This document shows, one piece after another, positions 7,347 to 13,986 of a stretch of 16,165 nt of DNA (within the stretch, counting starts at the first letter, position 1; each line of letters opens with the position of its first letter). Source of the stretch: Spirochaetota bacterium (GTDB lineage: Bacteria; Spirochaetota; UBA4802; JAFGJZ01); assembly GCA_023396615.1 (NCBI GenBank), contig JAEWVM010000144.1, positions 1-16,165 on the forward strand. The letters run 5' to 3'. The notes beneath the pieces were generated by a model. It had not been told where the DNA came from and did not search any database. It saw only the letters and a program-made list of their open reading frames with translations. Both the position numbers and the translations under genes were made by a program.

Positions 7347-9017
7347 CTAAATACTGTATCGCAGACACTGCGCTATATCTGCGCAAATTGCTTCCATTCT
7401 TTTGCCGCGCTCAATGTTCCCGGCAGAACCTTCAACAGGTATCTTTGTAACTTCTGGAAGCTTCCTGATCTTTTCAAGAAGCTGGTCAAGAAGAAGCGAT
7501 ATATCCTTAGATTTGTCAAAAACTACCTGGCTCGTTTTTTCTGATTCGTTACTCAGATTTATGATAACCCGAAGTTCAGAAATTATTCTTTCTGAAACGC
7601 TTGAGATTTCCGCAAAATCGGAATGAATCGTAGAAAATTTGCCGTTAACTGAATTTATGAGCTGATGAGTCTGAAAAATATTTTTTTCGATATTAGGTAT
7701 ATTATTCTGAATTTCTTTCTGAAGTACTCCGATGTTAGCGGAAATATTCATAAAACCTTCAAAAACATCAATATCGCGTGCAGATTCAATTCTTGAATAC
7801 ATACCTATAAGATGCATACTTTTTAATATATTCTTCAAGAATTCAAGTATGTTATCTATCTGCTTATAATTATTATTGAACCGCTGAATGGTGGAGTTTG
7901 CATCACCGATTCTTCCGCTTACTTCCTTCAGTTGAGTATTCATCGCTACAAGTCTGTCTGAAATTTTATTGGAAACTTCACGGTTCTGAATAGACTGATT
8001 AAGAAACATCTCTGAAAAAGTTTTAAGCGAATGCGCCTGAGAAATAACATCGGATGTAAAAGATACTGCCTGATCTGCAAATTCGAGCTGACTCTTTGAT
8101 TTTTCATTAACACTCGAAGCCTGCTTCCATATTGAAACAGCTTTCTGTTTGATAGCATCTGTCTGATTATAAAAGTTTAAATCGAAAGAAAGAGCCTTTT
8201 TTGCATCCTGAATTTCATCCAGTAATTTTTCTGAAAAAACCCGGACATTGTCCGAACCTTCAATTGCAGTTACAGCATCGTTATCCATTGTAACAAGTCT
8301 TGATTTTACATCAAGAAGCATTGCCTTCTGGCTCTCAATTCTCGAAGCGGATTCTTCAGCTTTACGTACGAGTTCCATTACAGAATCTTTCTGGCTTTGA
8401 AGAATTACAGGTATTTCCGAAAAAAGCTCACTGCCTTTTGTAACATCCGTCAAAACTGCCTCATTGTCGTCAATAAGCGATTTAACTCCGTCAGTAAAAG
8501 GCTGAACAACCTTAACTATATTTTCAAGATTCTGCGAAATAAAGTTACTCATTTCATTAAGCTTATTGGCAAGAATATCAAAAACACCTGATTTAGAAGA
8601 ATATTTACTGGATACGATTGAAGCATTAAGAGCCAGAGTAAATATTTTATCCGTATCGCGTTTAATTTCAGCTACTATCATTGTTAAACGCTGAATCTCG
8701 CGGGCAATTCCGTTGAGATCGTTTTTTATATTTGTGAGATTAGAAACAACGGAAGTGATTGTATAATCACTGTCCTTGACATCCTTTATTGTGCCTTCAA
8801 CGTCATTCGAACTGTCCGAAAGATTTTTTCTGACAATTTCAAAACTGTCCTTTATACTTGAACTGGACTCAATAACTCTATCAAGTAAACCCATAGACTC
8901 TTCAGTTAAAGTTTTTCTGAGTCTCGAATTTCTATTTACATCTTTTGCCGCCGAAATAGTCTCTTTAGCAAGAGCATCCATCTCGTCAATTCCGGGTTTG
9001 ATGCCGCCTATCTCCAT
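7347..9017 (-). CDS. Soluble methyl-accepting-like coiled-coil protein with two signalling-hairpin-like motifs
   Basis: Cytoplasmic protein of 556 residues, almost entirely heptad-patterned helix, with no membrane segment, HAMP or recognised sensor domain. Two regions resemble the chemoreceptor hairpin tip. The first is IFTLALNASIVSSKYSSKSGVFDILANKLNEM (about residues 125-157), where the usual AARAGE and GRGFAVVA are degenerate. The second is LIGMYSRIESARD with FMNISANIGVLQKEI (about 395-430), like the divergent IESAR variant seen in some receptor-related proteins. ATG 9017 is chosen because AGAGG at 9027-9023 lies 5 nt upstream; the in-frame GTG at 9021-9023 overlaps that ribosome site. It has its own promoter, and the STAS gene follows. 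It may be a cytosolic signalling scaffold; CheA/CheW contact residues are poorly kept, so classical chemotaxis coupling is doubtful. Confidence 0.75.
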   Translation of the reverse strand: MEIGGIKPGIDEMDALAKETISAAKDVNRNSRLRKTLTEESMGLLDRVIESSSSIKDSFEIVRKNLSDSSNDVEGTIKDVKDSDYTITSVVSNLTNIKNDLNGIAREIQRLTMIVAEIKRDTDKIFTLALNASIVSSKYSSKSGVFDILANKLNEMSNFISQNLENIVKVVQPFTDGVKSLIDDNEAVLTDVTKGSELFSEIPVILQSQKDSVMELVRKAEESASRIESQKAMLLDVKSRLVTMDNDAVTAIEGSDNVRVFSEKLLDEIQDAKKALSFDLNFYNQTDAIKQKAVSIWKQASSVNEKSKSQLEFADQAVSFTSDVISQAHSLKTFSEMFLNQSIQNREVSNKISDRLVAMNTQLKEVSGRIGDANSTIQRFNNNYKQIDNILEFLKNILKSMHLIGMYSRIESARDIDVFEGFMNISANIGVLQKEIQNNIPNIEKNIFQTHQLINSVNGKFSTIHSDFAEISSVSERIISELRVIINLSNESEKTSQVVFDKSKDISLLLDQLLEKIRKLPEVTKIPVEGSAGNIERGKRMEAICADIAQCLRYSI

Positions 9018-9043
9018 AAACACCTCTGAGCAAACACTCTTTA

Positions 9044-9073
9044 TTTATACAAATACTTTTTGAAATTAGTCAA
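9044..9073 (-). promoter_or_regulatory. Sigma-70-type promoter of the soluble MCP-like and STAS genes
   Basis: On the minus strand TTGACT (9073-9068), 18 nt spacer, TATAAA (9049-9044). Initiation near 9037 would give a leader of about 20 nt with the AGAGG ribosome site. It lies in the 68-nt gap after the seven-TM receptor gene. Confidence 0.75.
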
Positions 9074-9085
9074 GCTAATATATTT

Positions 9086-10783
9086 TTATCCTGTAATATC
9101 TTTCAGTGATTCAGCCAGCTTTATTATGTCATTTGTTTTCGAATTTAAATCGTTGATCATCCGGTTCAGCGTGTCGCTCAAACCGGCAATTCCTTCAATC
9201 TCCCGGATATGATTGCTGATTGCCTCCCGCATTTCCTCACCATGAGCCCTGTTCTTTTCCATCAAAGTCTCGGCTCCTATCATATCCTGATAAACTTTTT
9301 CGCCGGTTTGACGGTTATTAACTGCAATTTCACCGTGTTTCACGACCATATTCTGGTATAATGCGGATATTACGACAGTATCCTTGTAATAATTTCTAAT
9401 ACGCCGCAGACTTTGAACTGCTTCAGAGATATCTTCCCTGCATTTATTTAATACTTCCCAATTATCCGAAACGGATTCAGTGACTCTTTCAAAATATGAC
9501 GACAAAACTTCAGTCTGCGCGCTGGACTTTTCAGACAAACGGTTAACACCATCAGCAACTACGGCAAAACCCTTTCCGAATTCACCGGCACGTGAAGCTT
9601 CTATTGAGGCATTCAGAGAAAGCATACTGGTCTGATCTGATATCTGTTCAATTTCTTTGATAGCTTCTCTTACATTAGAAGCCGTATTATTAAGTTCTGC
9701 AAAAATATTCTCAGACGATCCGAGTGATGAATCAACATTTGTAAATTTACTATAGATTTCATCAATTGTTCTGCCAAGTTCCTCCTGCTCGAGGGAAAGG
9801 TTTAGTTCTTCGAATCTTGGAATTCCCGAAACACCATTTTCCGTCCTTGAAACATCATCTGCAATCTTGCGGATTTCAGAAATCGTGGATTGCGTAATCT
9901 CAAGAAGACTCTTCCGGTCATTATCCTGTGCGTAAATATTTTCGACAACCTTTGAAAGCTTCTGCCATCCGTCGATGGACATCTTAACCAGTTCATCAGA
10001 CATGTTAGAAAGCTCTGATCCCAATTTCATCAATTCAAAAATCAAGTCTCTTTGATTCTCAAGAACTCTTCGGAGATGCTCGACCATAGTCACAACACTC
10101 TCGATCAGCTCCTTAAATACAACGCTTCCGAACATCGCCGGAACAAGAATCGGAGCAGCCGAGCGGACAACAAGGAGATAACCCGGAATATCCGGAGTCA
10201 GTATACCGTAAATTGTAATAAACTGCGCGACAGCTATGGAAAGAAAAGCAAGAACGAGCCTGAAGCGGTAGGTTTTTCTGTATTTGACGAGATAATAAAT
10301 AGAAAAAATAAGAATTACCATAAAGAAAACAGAAAATATCATTTGAAGGTAAGATGAAGAAAACACCATTCCCTCACTGTATCCGTGAATCCATATCGCC
10401 TGAATTACACCGTAGAAAAAAATCATCGATGCCATCGCAAAACGAATCGCAAAAGCAAATCTTTTTTTATTTGAAACGAAGTTGTAAACAAAAGCTCTTG
10501 CAAGCGATAAAACTATGATCGCAAAAACCGAGTTTGTAATAAGCGGAATATATTTCTGCGAAAATTTGATGCCGTAAAAAAGATCTGCCGTCAAAGTCGC
10601 AGTCGTCAGAACATTTATCATTGTGATACAGCTTGCAGCAACAAGCTTATAGACTAGATCTTCTCGTCTCGTTCTGATATACTCCGCAAGCAGAATATAA
10701 ACCATTACCGAGAAAAGCAGAGTCTGAGTAAAATGAAGAAGCGCTATGCCGGGTTTGTTCTCAAGAAAATTAATTATTTCCAT
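9086..10783 (-). CDS. Seven-TM methyl-accepting chemotaxis-type receptor
   Basis: Membrane receptor of 565 residues. The first ~225 residues form seven hydrophobic helices (near 12-36, 43-69, 78-102, 108-132, 142-168, 172-196 and 198-223), resembling seven-TM sensory modules rather than the usual two-TM periplasmic-sensor receptor. No HAMP domain follows; the chain goes directly into a long coiled coil. The signalling tip is nearly canonical: EIEQISDQTSMLSLNASIEASRAGEFGKGFAVVADGVNRLSE, about residues 373-415, with DGV where DEV is common. There is no C-terminal CheR-docking pentapeptide. ATG 10783 overlaps the last codons and stop of the TauE gene by 10 nt and has a weak ribosome site, suggesting translational coupling. 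The ligand is unknown; the tight link to a TauE permease suggests that it senses the same compound or the permease state. Confidence 0.9.
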   Translation of the reverse strand: MEIINFLENKPGIALLHFTQTLLFSVMVYILLAEYIRTRREDLVYKLVAASCITMINVLTTATLTADLFYGIKFSQKYIPLITNSVFAIIVLSLARAFVYNFVSNKKRFAFAIRFAMASMIFFYGVIQAIWIHGYSEGMVFSSSYLQMIFSVFFMVILIFSIYYLVKYRKTYRFRLVLAFLSIAVAQFITIYGILTPDIPGYLLVVRSAAPILVPAMFGSVVFKELIESVVTMVEHLRRVLENQRDLIFELMKLGSELSNMSDELVKMSIDGWQKLSKVVENIYAQDNDRKSLLEITQSTISEIRKIADDVSRTENGVSGIPRFEELNLSLEQEELGRTIDEIYSKFTNVDSSLGSSENIFAELNNTASNVREAIKEIEQISDQTSMLSLNASIEASRAGEFGKGFAVVADGVNRLSEKSSAQTEVLSSYFERVTESVSDNWEVLNKCREDISEAVQSLRRIRNYYKDTVVISALYQNMVVKHGEIAVNNRQTGEKVYQDMIGAETLMEKNRAHGEEMREAISNHIREIEGIAGLSDTLNRMINDLNSKTNDIIKLAESLKDITG

Positions 10784-11556
10784 AGTTCAAGCATCCATAA
10801 TGCGCCCTTAATGATATAAAAAACACCTATGATAATAATTGCTATAGAGAAAACAATTTTAAGAATCTTCTCAGGCAGATATCTTGAAATATACGGACCG
10901 ATCTGCCCGCCGATTATAACTCCGGACGCGGCAAAAACCCATATGTTCAGCATTATGAGACCCGCATGAAGATTAAGTATCGTAATAATCCAGTCACCGG
11001 TTGCCTCGAGAAGTATTGCAGTTGCATTAGCCCTTCTTGTTTTTATTTTAAGCCCCTTTTCCAGAACAGGCTGGCTTAATTCTGCAATTCCTGTACCAGT
11101 TGAGGCTGAAAAAAAACCACCGATAGGGGGAATCCACATAAAGGGATAAATATCTTCAATAGGTATATTCTCTTTGGTCCCATAAGTGTTTCTTATCGCC
11201 GAAAAAAGCTGAACAAAGGCAAGAAAAATTAAAACAAAACCAAGAATGAGCTTCAACAGATTGCCGTTTATTATCAGCAAAGCATAATTTCCAAGAACAA
11301 CTCCGGGCACTGTCAGCATGATCATCGTGAAACCAATCGGAAGCTCTACCATCTTATACCAGAGATATCTCAACGCACCGCTTGTCATTCCGACTGTTTC
11401 AGTTGCAATACCTGTGGCAACTGAATTCTGAACAGGGATCTGAAGAAAAAGATTATATATCGGCTGGAACAAAACTCCGCCTGAAAAACCTGATGAATTC
11501 GCAAGTACCGCAATTACCACGGCAATTGGAAACATATACCAATATTCGAAACTCAT
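10774..11556 (-). CDS. TauE/SafE (DUF81) family permease
   Basis: Inner-membrane permease of 260 residues with about eight hydrophobic helices. Known TauE/SafE members are implicated in export of sulfite, organosulfur acids or other organic anions. The N-terminal half begins with VLANSSGFSGGVLFQPIY, and the second half has the matching IGGFFSASTGTGIAELSQPVL; the two halves are the typical internal repeat of this family. GGAGGT lies 5 nt before ATG 11556, within the 12-nt gap after the HAMP gene. The stop overlaps the next gene by 10 nt, so the genes are surely one transcript. No sulfur-metabolism gene is nearby, so the substrate cannot be named. Its place between sensory genes is unusual and suggests a transport-sensing pair. 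Confidence 0.88.
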   Translation of the reverse strand: MSFEYWYMFPIAVVIAVLANSSGFSGGVLFQPIYNLFLQIPVQNSVATGIATETVGMTSGALRYLWYKMVELPIGFTMIMLTVPGVVLGNYALLIINGNLLKLILGFVLIFLAFVQLFSAIRNTYGTKENIPIEDIYPFMWIPPIGGFFSASTGTGIAELSQPVLEKGLKIKTRRANATAILLEATGDWIITILNLHAGLIMLNIWVFAASGVIIGGQIGPYISRYLPEKILKIVFSIAIIIIGVFYIIKGALWMLELWK

Positions 11557-11568
11557 TTCACCTCCGGA

Positions 11569-12378
11569 TCAATCAGCAATATTTTTGTAGTGAGAAAGAG
11601 TCTCATCAATCTCTTTCTGGGTTATATCGGATGAAATAGAATATGAAGAATAAGTGTCCATGAAACTGTGAAGTGATTCGATATCAACACTCATTTTTGA
11701 AAGGATTTTTTCCACTTCCCTGTATGTTTCAAGCATTGTCTTAAAATCGGATATTTTTAAACGTCGGCTCTCAAGTACATTATCGGAATTTTCAACACCG
11801 CTCAATGTTGTAAGCTGATTTACGGCGAATGCCAGTTTGACATTATAATTATCGAGTTCTCTGCGCATCTGCTTTATCATATCCTGAAGACCGATATTCA
11901 TATCATTTACAAGATTTGCCATCTGCCCTATCTCATCCTCGGAAACGACCGGCGCATGAGCATTCAAATCGCCAGAAGCTATTTTTTTTGTCGCATCAAC
12001 CAAAAGCTCCATCGGAACGACAATATCTTTAGTAAACATGTTAAAAGCACCGATAACGCAAATAGAAACAACCAAAAGCATTAAGAGCATTCTGTTTCTG
12101 AGCTGACGGATAGGCTGACTGGCTTTTTCAGCATCAAAATTTTTTTCAAGCAATTGAAATTGATCAGGAGAGAGAATTTTTTTTGCATTTTCTGAATAGT
12201 TTTGCAGAATTTTTTTTTGAAATACAGGAGAACTCACTTCGAGTATAATTTGAACGCTTACAGAAATTGTAACTATAGCGATTAGAATAAAGTATATTGA
12301 CAGTTTTTTCTTAAGCCGCGAAGGATTAGCATGCTTTCTTTTTAAGCGGTTTTTCAGAGCATTAAAAGTGATTCTCAT
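11569..12378 (-). CDS. Two-TM HAMP-domain protein without an output domain
   Basis: Membrane protein of 269 residues. A basic N-terminus leads to TM1 (~residues 27-48), a short periplasmic segment of ~45 residues, TM2 (~97-115) and a HAMP domain (VVPMELLVDATKKIASGDLNAHAPVVSEDEIGQMANLVNDM). It ends in a ~100-residue coiled-coil or helical tail with no kinase, cyclase or chemoreceptor tip. It looks like a receptor cut down to sensor, HAMP and coiled coil, perhaps signalling by protein contact. ATG 12378 is chosen because AGGAG (12390-12386) lies 7 nt upstream; ATG 12384 is also possible, while an in-frame TTG at 12399 lies before the predicted transcription start. It is the first gene of the cluster, 12 nt before the permease gene. 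A stop rather than a frameshift ends it. Confidence 0.8.
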   Translation of the reverse strand: MRITFNALKNRLKRKHANPSRLKKKLSIYFILIAIVTISVSVQIILEVSSPVFQKKILQNYSENAKKILSPDQFQLLEKNFDAEKASQPIRQLRNRMLLMLLVVSICVIGAFNMFTKDIVVPMELLVDATKKIASGDLNAHAPVVSEDEIGQMANLVNDMNIGLQDMIKQMRRELDNYNVKLAFAVNQLTTLSGVENSDNVLESRRLKISDFKTMLETYREVEKILSKMSVDIESLHSFMDTYSSYSISSDITQKEIDETLSHYKNIAD

Positions 12379-12399
12379 CAGCATTCTCCTGTCCTTCAA

Positions 12400-12428
12400 A
12401 TTTTAAACGGCGATATTTTTAAGGTCAA
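12400..12428 (-). promoter_or_regulatory. Promoter of the HAMP-TauE-receptor operon
   Basis: On the minus strand TTGACC (12428-12423), 17 nt spacer, TAAAAT (12405-12400). Transcription would start near 12393, leaving a leader of about 15 nt with AGGAG just inside it. A very similar -10 plus leader stands before the neighbouring membrane-protein gene. Confidence 0.65.
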
Positions 12429-12517
12429 TTACTAATTAAAATCAATAAAAATAATATACCCATTACTGATAATCTGCTGATTCGAGCCGGTCACCAAAAC
12501 CGCTTTAAACCGCCTGC

Positions 12518-13237
12518 CTATTTCGCATCCGCAATGAAGCCGTAACGTTCTAAAAAGAACATAACCGCTTTTCTTAATGATGCCCATAATATGACTATCA
12601 ATACGGCCATAGCCGAAGGAAATAAAGCGGCAGAATAATACATCTTCTGGGGCATCAAGCTGAATTCAGTATAGGCATTATTTCCGTAAAAATATCCGTC
12701 TGTTTGAGAAAATAACATTGAGAATTCTGAAAATGAAGCGGACAAAATAATTACAAATATAATATCGCGCGGTAAATGGGACTTTTCAAGAAGCAGAACC
12801 GAAATAAAAAGATACCTTGCTGTATTTATGAAAAATAACAGTGAAAACGAAAATTCGGCGGCAGATGTGACCGGCAAATAAAAAAACGCAGGCAACAGCG
12901 ACAGGATAAAAACAAATAACCAGATCCAGCCGCTGTTTATGGAATGACGCCGCATTTTAAGGGCGAGAAAAAAAGACATAAACGAAACAGAAAGAGAAAA
13001 AAAGAAGCCGTAAGCATAGGTGTTTAAATAACGGATTCCTTCAAAAAAATGTGAATAATCTCTCTGTGAAATTACGCGAAAAACATTGCCGGTCAGCCAA
13101 AAATCTTCATCAGAACGGAAAGCTGCAAAAAAAACGGCAACAACAGGGAGCAAATAACACAACACCAGAAAGAAAGGAAGAATTTTTCTGGCAAAAAAAA
13201 CAAAATCAGAAGCTAAATTTTTCAGGTCACTTTTCAA
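12518..13237 (-). CDS. Six-TM membrane protein of unknown function
   Basis: I do not recognise this gene. It encodes a very hydrophobic protein of 239 residues rich in Phe and Ser. In numbering from this start the helices lie near 19-41 (PFFLVLCYLLPVVAVFF), 73-95, 102-123, 129-150, 159-176 and 201-224. The first helix followed by AAFRSDEDFW and the NTYAYGFFFSLSVSF stretch vaguely recall ABC-transporter permeases of the binding-protein type, but no EAA coupling motif is visible, so this is only a weak resemblance. The start is uncertain: TTG 13237 has GGAG (13251-13248) 10 nt upstream, whereas TTG 13261 directly follows the predicted -10 box and cannot lie on that transcript. It is divergent from the TPR gene and 139 nt upstream of the sensory operon, whose leader resembles its own. 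Confidence 0.65.
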   Translation of the reverse strand: MKSDLKNLASDFVFFARKILPFFLVLCYLLPVVAVFFAAFRSDEDFWLTGNVFRVISQRDYSHFFEGIRYLNTYAYGFFFSLSVSFMSFFLALKMRRHSINSGWIWLFVFILSLLPAFFYLPVTSAAEFSFSLLFFINTARYLFISVLLLEKSHLPRDIIFVIILSASFSEFSMLFSQTDGYFYGNNAYTEFSLMPQKMYYSAALFPSAMAVLIVILWASLRKAVMFFLERYGFIADAK

Positions 13238-13261
13238 AATGTCAGTACTCCGATCCTTCAA

Positions 13262-13289
13262 ATGTTAAATCAGAAGGATTATCCTTCAA
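13262..13289 (-). promoter_or_regulatory. Promoter of the six-TM protein gene
   Basis: On the minus strand TTGAAG (13289-13284), 16 nt spacer, TAACAT (13267-13262), then TTGAAGGA and GGAG. Both boxes are four of six to consensus. The call rests partly on its likeness to the HAMP operon promoter region at 12384-12405. Confidence 0.45.
13273..13287. promoter_or_regulatory. Palindrome, possible operator
   Basis: GAAGGATTATCCTTC is a perfect 7-bp inverted repeat around one base. It overlaps the -35 box and spacer of the minus-strand promoter and lies about 35 bp upstream of the divergent plus-strand promoter, a usual position for a repressor site. No T run follows, so it is not a terminator. Confidence 0.4.
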
Positions 13290-13320
13290 GCATTTTTCAC
13301 ATAATTGATTTCAAATATCA

Positions 13321-13349
13321 TTGACAAGAATATATCCGGACTATATCTT
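13321..13349 (+). promoter_or_regulatory. Promoter of the TPR gene
   Basis: TTGACA (13321-13326), 17 nt spacer, TATCTT (13344-13349). The expected start of transcription falls on or next to ATG 13356, so the mRNA may be leaderless, in keeping with the absence of a ribosome site. Confidence 0.5.
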
Positions 13350-13355
13350 AAAAAT

Positions 13356-13907
13356 ATGAAGATGACCAAGAAGACAGAAAAAAACGGGACGTATACAGAG
13401 AGACTAAAGCGCATTTTAGATGATGACGTTTCCGATATTGATTCATCAGAAATCCTGAATGCGGCTTATGACAGTCTGGAAGCCGGAGATATTGACGATG
13501 CAAGAGATCTGTTTCTTATCAATATCAACATGGATGGACATTCCGAAGATTCTTTAAATGGTCTCGCAATAGCTCTTTGTGAAAACGGTGAACCCGAAAA
13601 AGCTCTGGTAGTAATAAAAAAAGCTGTAGAACTTTACGGTGATGACGCTATTACTCTCGCTAACATGGGCACAATTCTCGCCGAAAACGGTAAATTTTCC
13701 GAATCTGTCGAGTATTATGAAAAATCCATTTCAGCTGATCCTTATTCTTCTGAAACTTATCTTGGTCTAATTGATCTCTATGTTATGTTCGGGAATCCCG
13801 CCATGGCGTTTCTTTCATGCAAAAGAGCACAGGAAGCGCTTCCGGATGATCCGGATATAAAAGAAACAATGGCTCAAATTTTAATTGAAATCGCCGCTTC
13901 ACTTTAA
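13356..13907 (+). CDS. TPR-repeat protein
   Basis: Soluble, acidic protein of 183 residues. After a charged N-terminal ~35 residues come about four tetratricopeptide repeats: ILNAAYDSLEAGDIDDARDLFLIN, DSLNGLAIALCENGEPEKALVVIKKAVEL, ITLANMGTILAENGKFSESVEYYEKSISADP and ETYLGLIDLYVMFGNPAMAFLSCKRAQEALP. The Gly, Ala and Pro positions fit the TPR consensus. Such proteins bind other proteins; no partner can be named. No signal peptide or membrane helix is visible. ATG 13356 is taken as start, with ATG 13362 the alternative; a TTG at 13305 lies upstream of the promoter. It is 79 nt upstream of purH on the same strand with no terminator between, so the two may be co-transcribed. Confidence 0.82.
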   Translation: MKMTKKTEKNGTYTERLKRILDDDVSDIDSSEILNAAYDSLEAGDIDDARDLFLININMDGHSEDSLNGLAIALCENGEPEKALVVIKKAVELYGDDAITLANMGTILAENGKFSESVEYYEKSISADPYSSETYLGLIDLYVMFGNPAMAFLSCKRAQEALPDDPDIKETMAQILIEIAASL

Positions 13908-13976
13908 AAAAAATCTGCGTAAAAATCAAATTATTGACTAATTTGTGCAATAATTCTCAATTGTATCACTTGCATC

Positions 13977-13980
13977 GGAG
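13977..13980 (+). promoter_or_regulatory. Ribosome binding site of purH
   Basis: GGAG lies 6 nt before ATG 13987 and fixes the start at the extended N-terminus of the stand-alone AICARFT. Confidence 0.7.
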
Positions 13981-13986
13981 AAAACA

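Noticed and set aside
8776..9063. Plus-strand open frame of 95 codons
   Set aside because: Antisense to the soluble MCP-like gene and across its promoter; no ribosome site.
10052..10357. Plus-strand open frame of 101 codons
   Set aside because: Antisense to the 7TM receptor; a polar low-complexity shadow of its transmembrane codons.
12480..12517. Terminator after the six-TM gene
   Set aside because: GCGGTTT occurs twice as a direct repeat and only 4-bp inverted pairings can be drawn; no stable hairpin plus T run.
13908..13986. Purine riboswitch or PurR box before purH
   Set aside because: The 79 nt show no three-way-junction folding pattern and no recognisable operator; only a TTGACT with no -10 at proper spacing.
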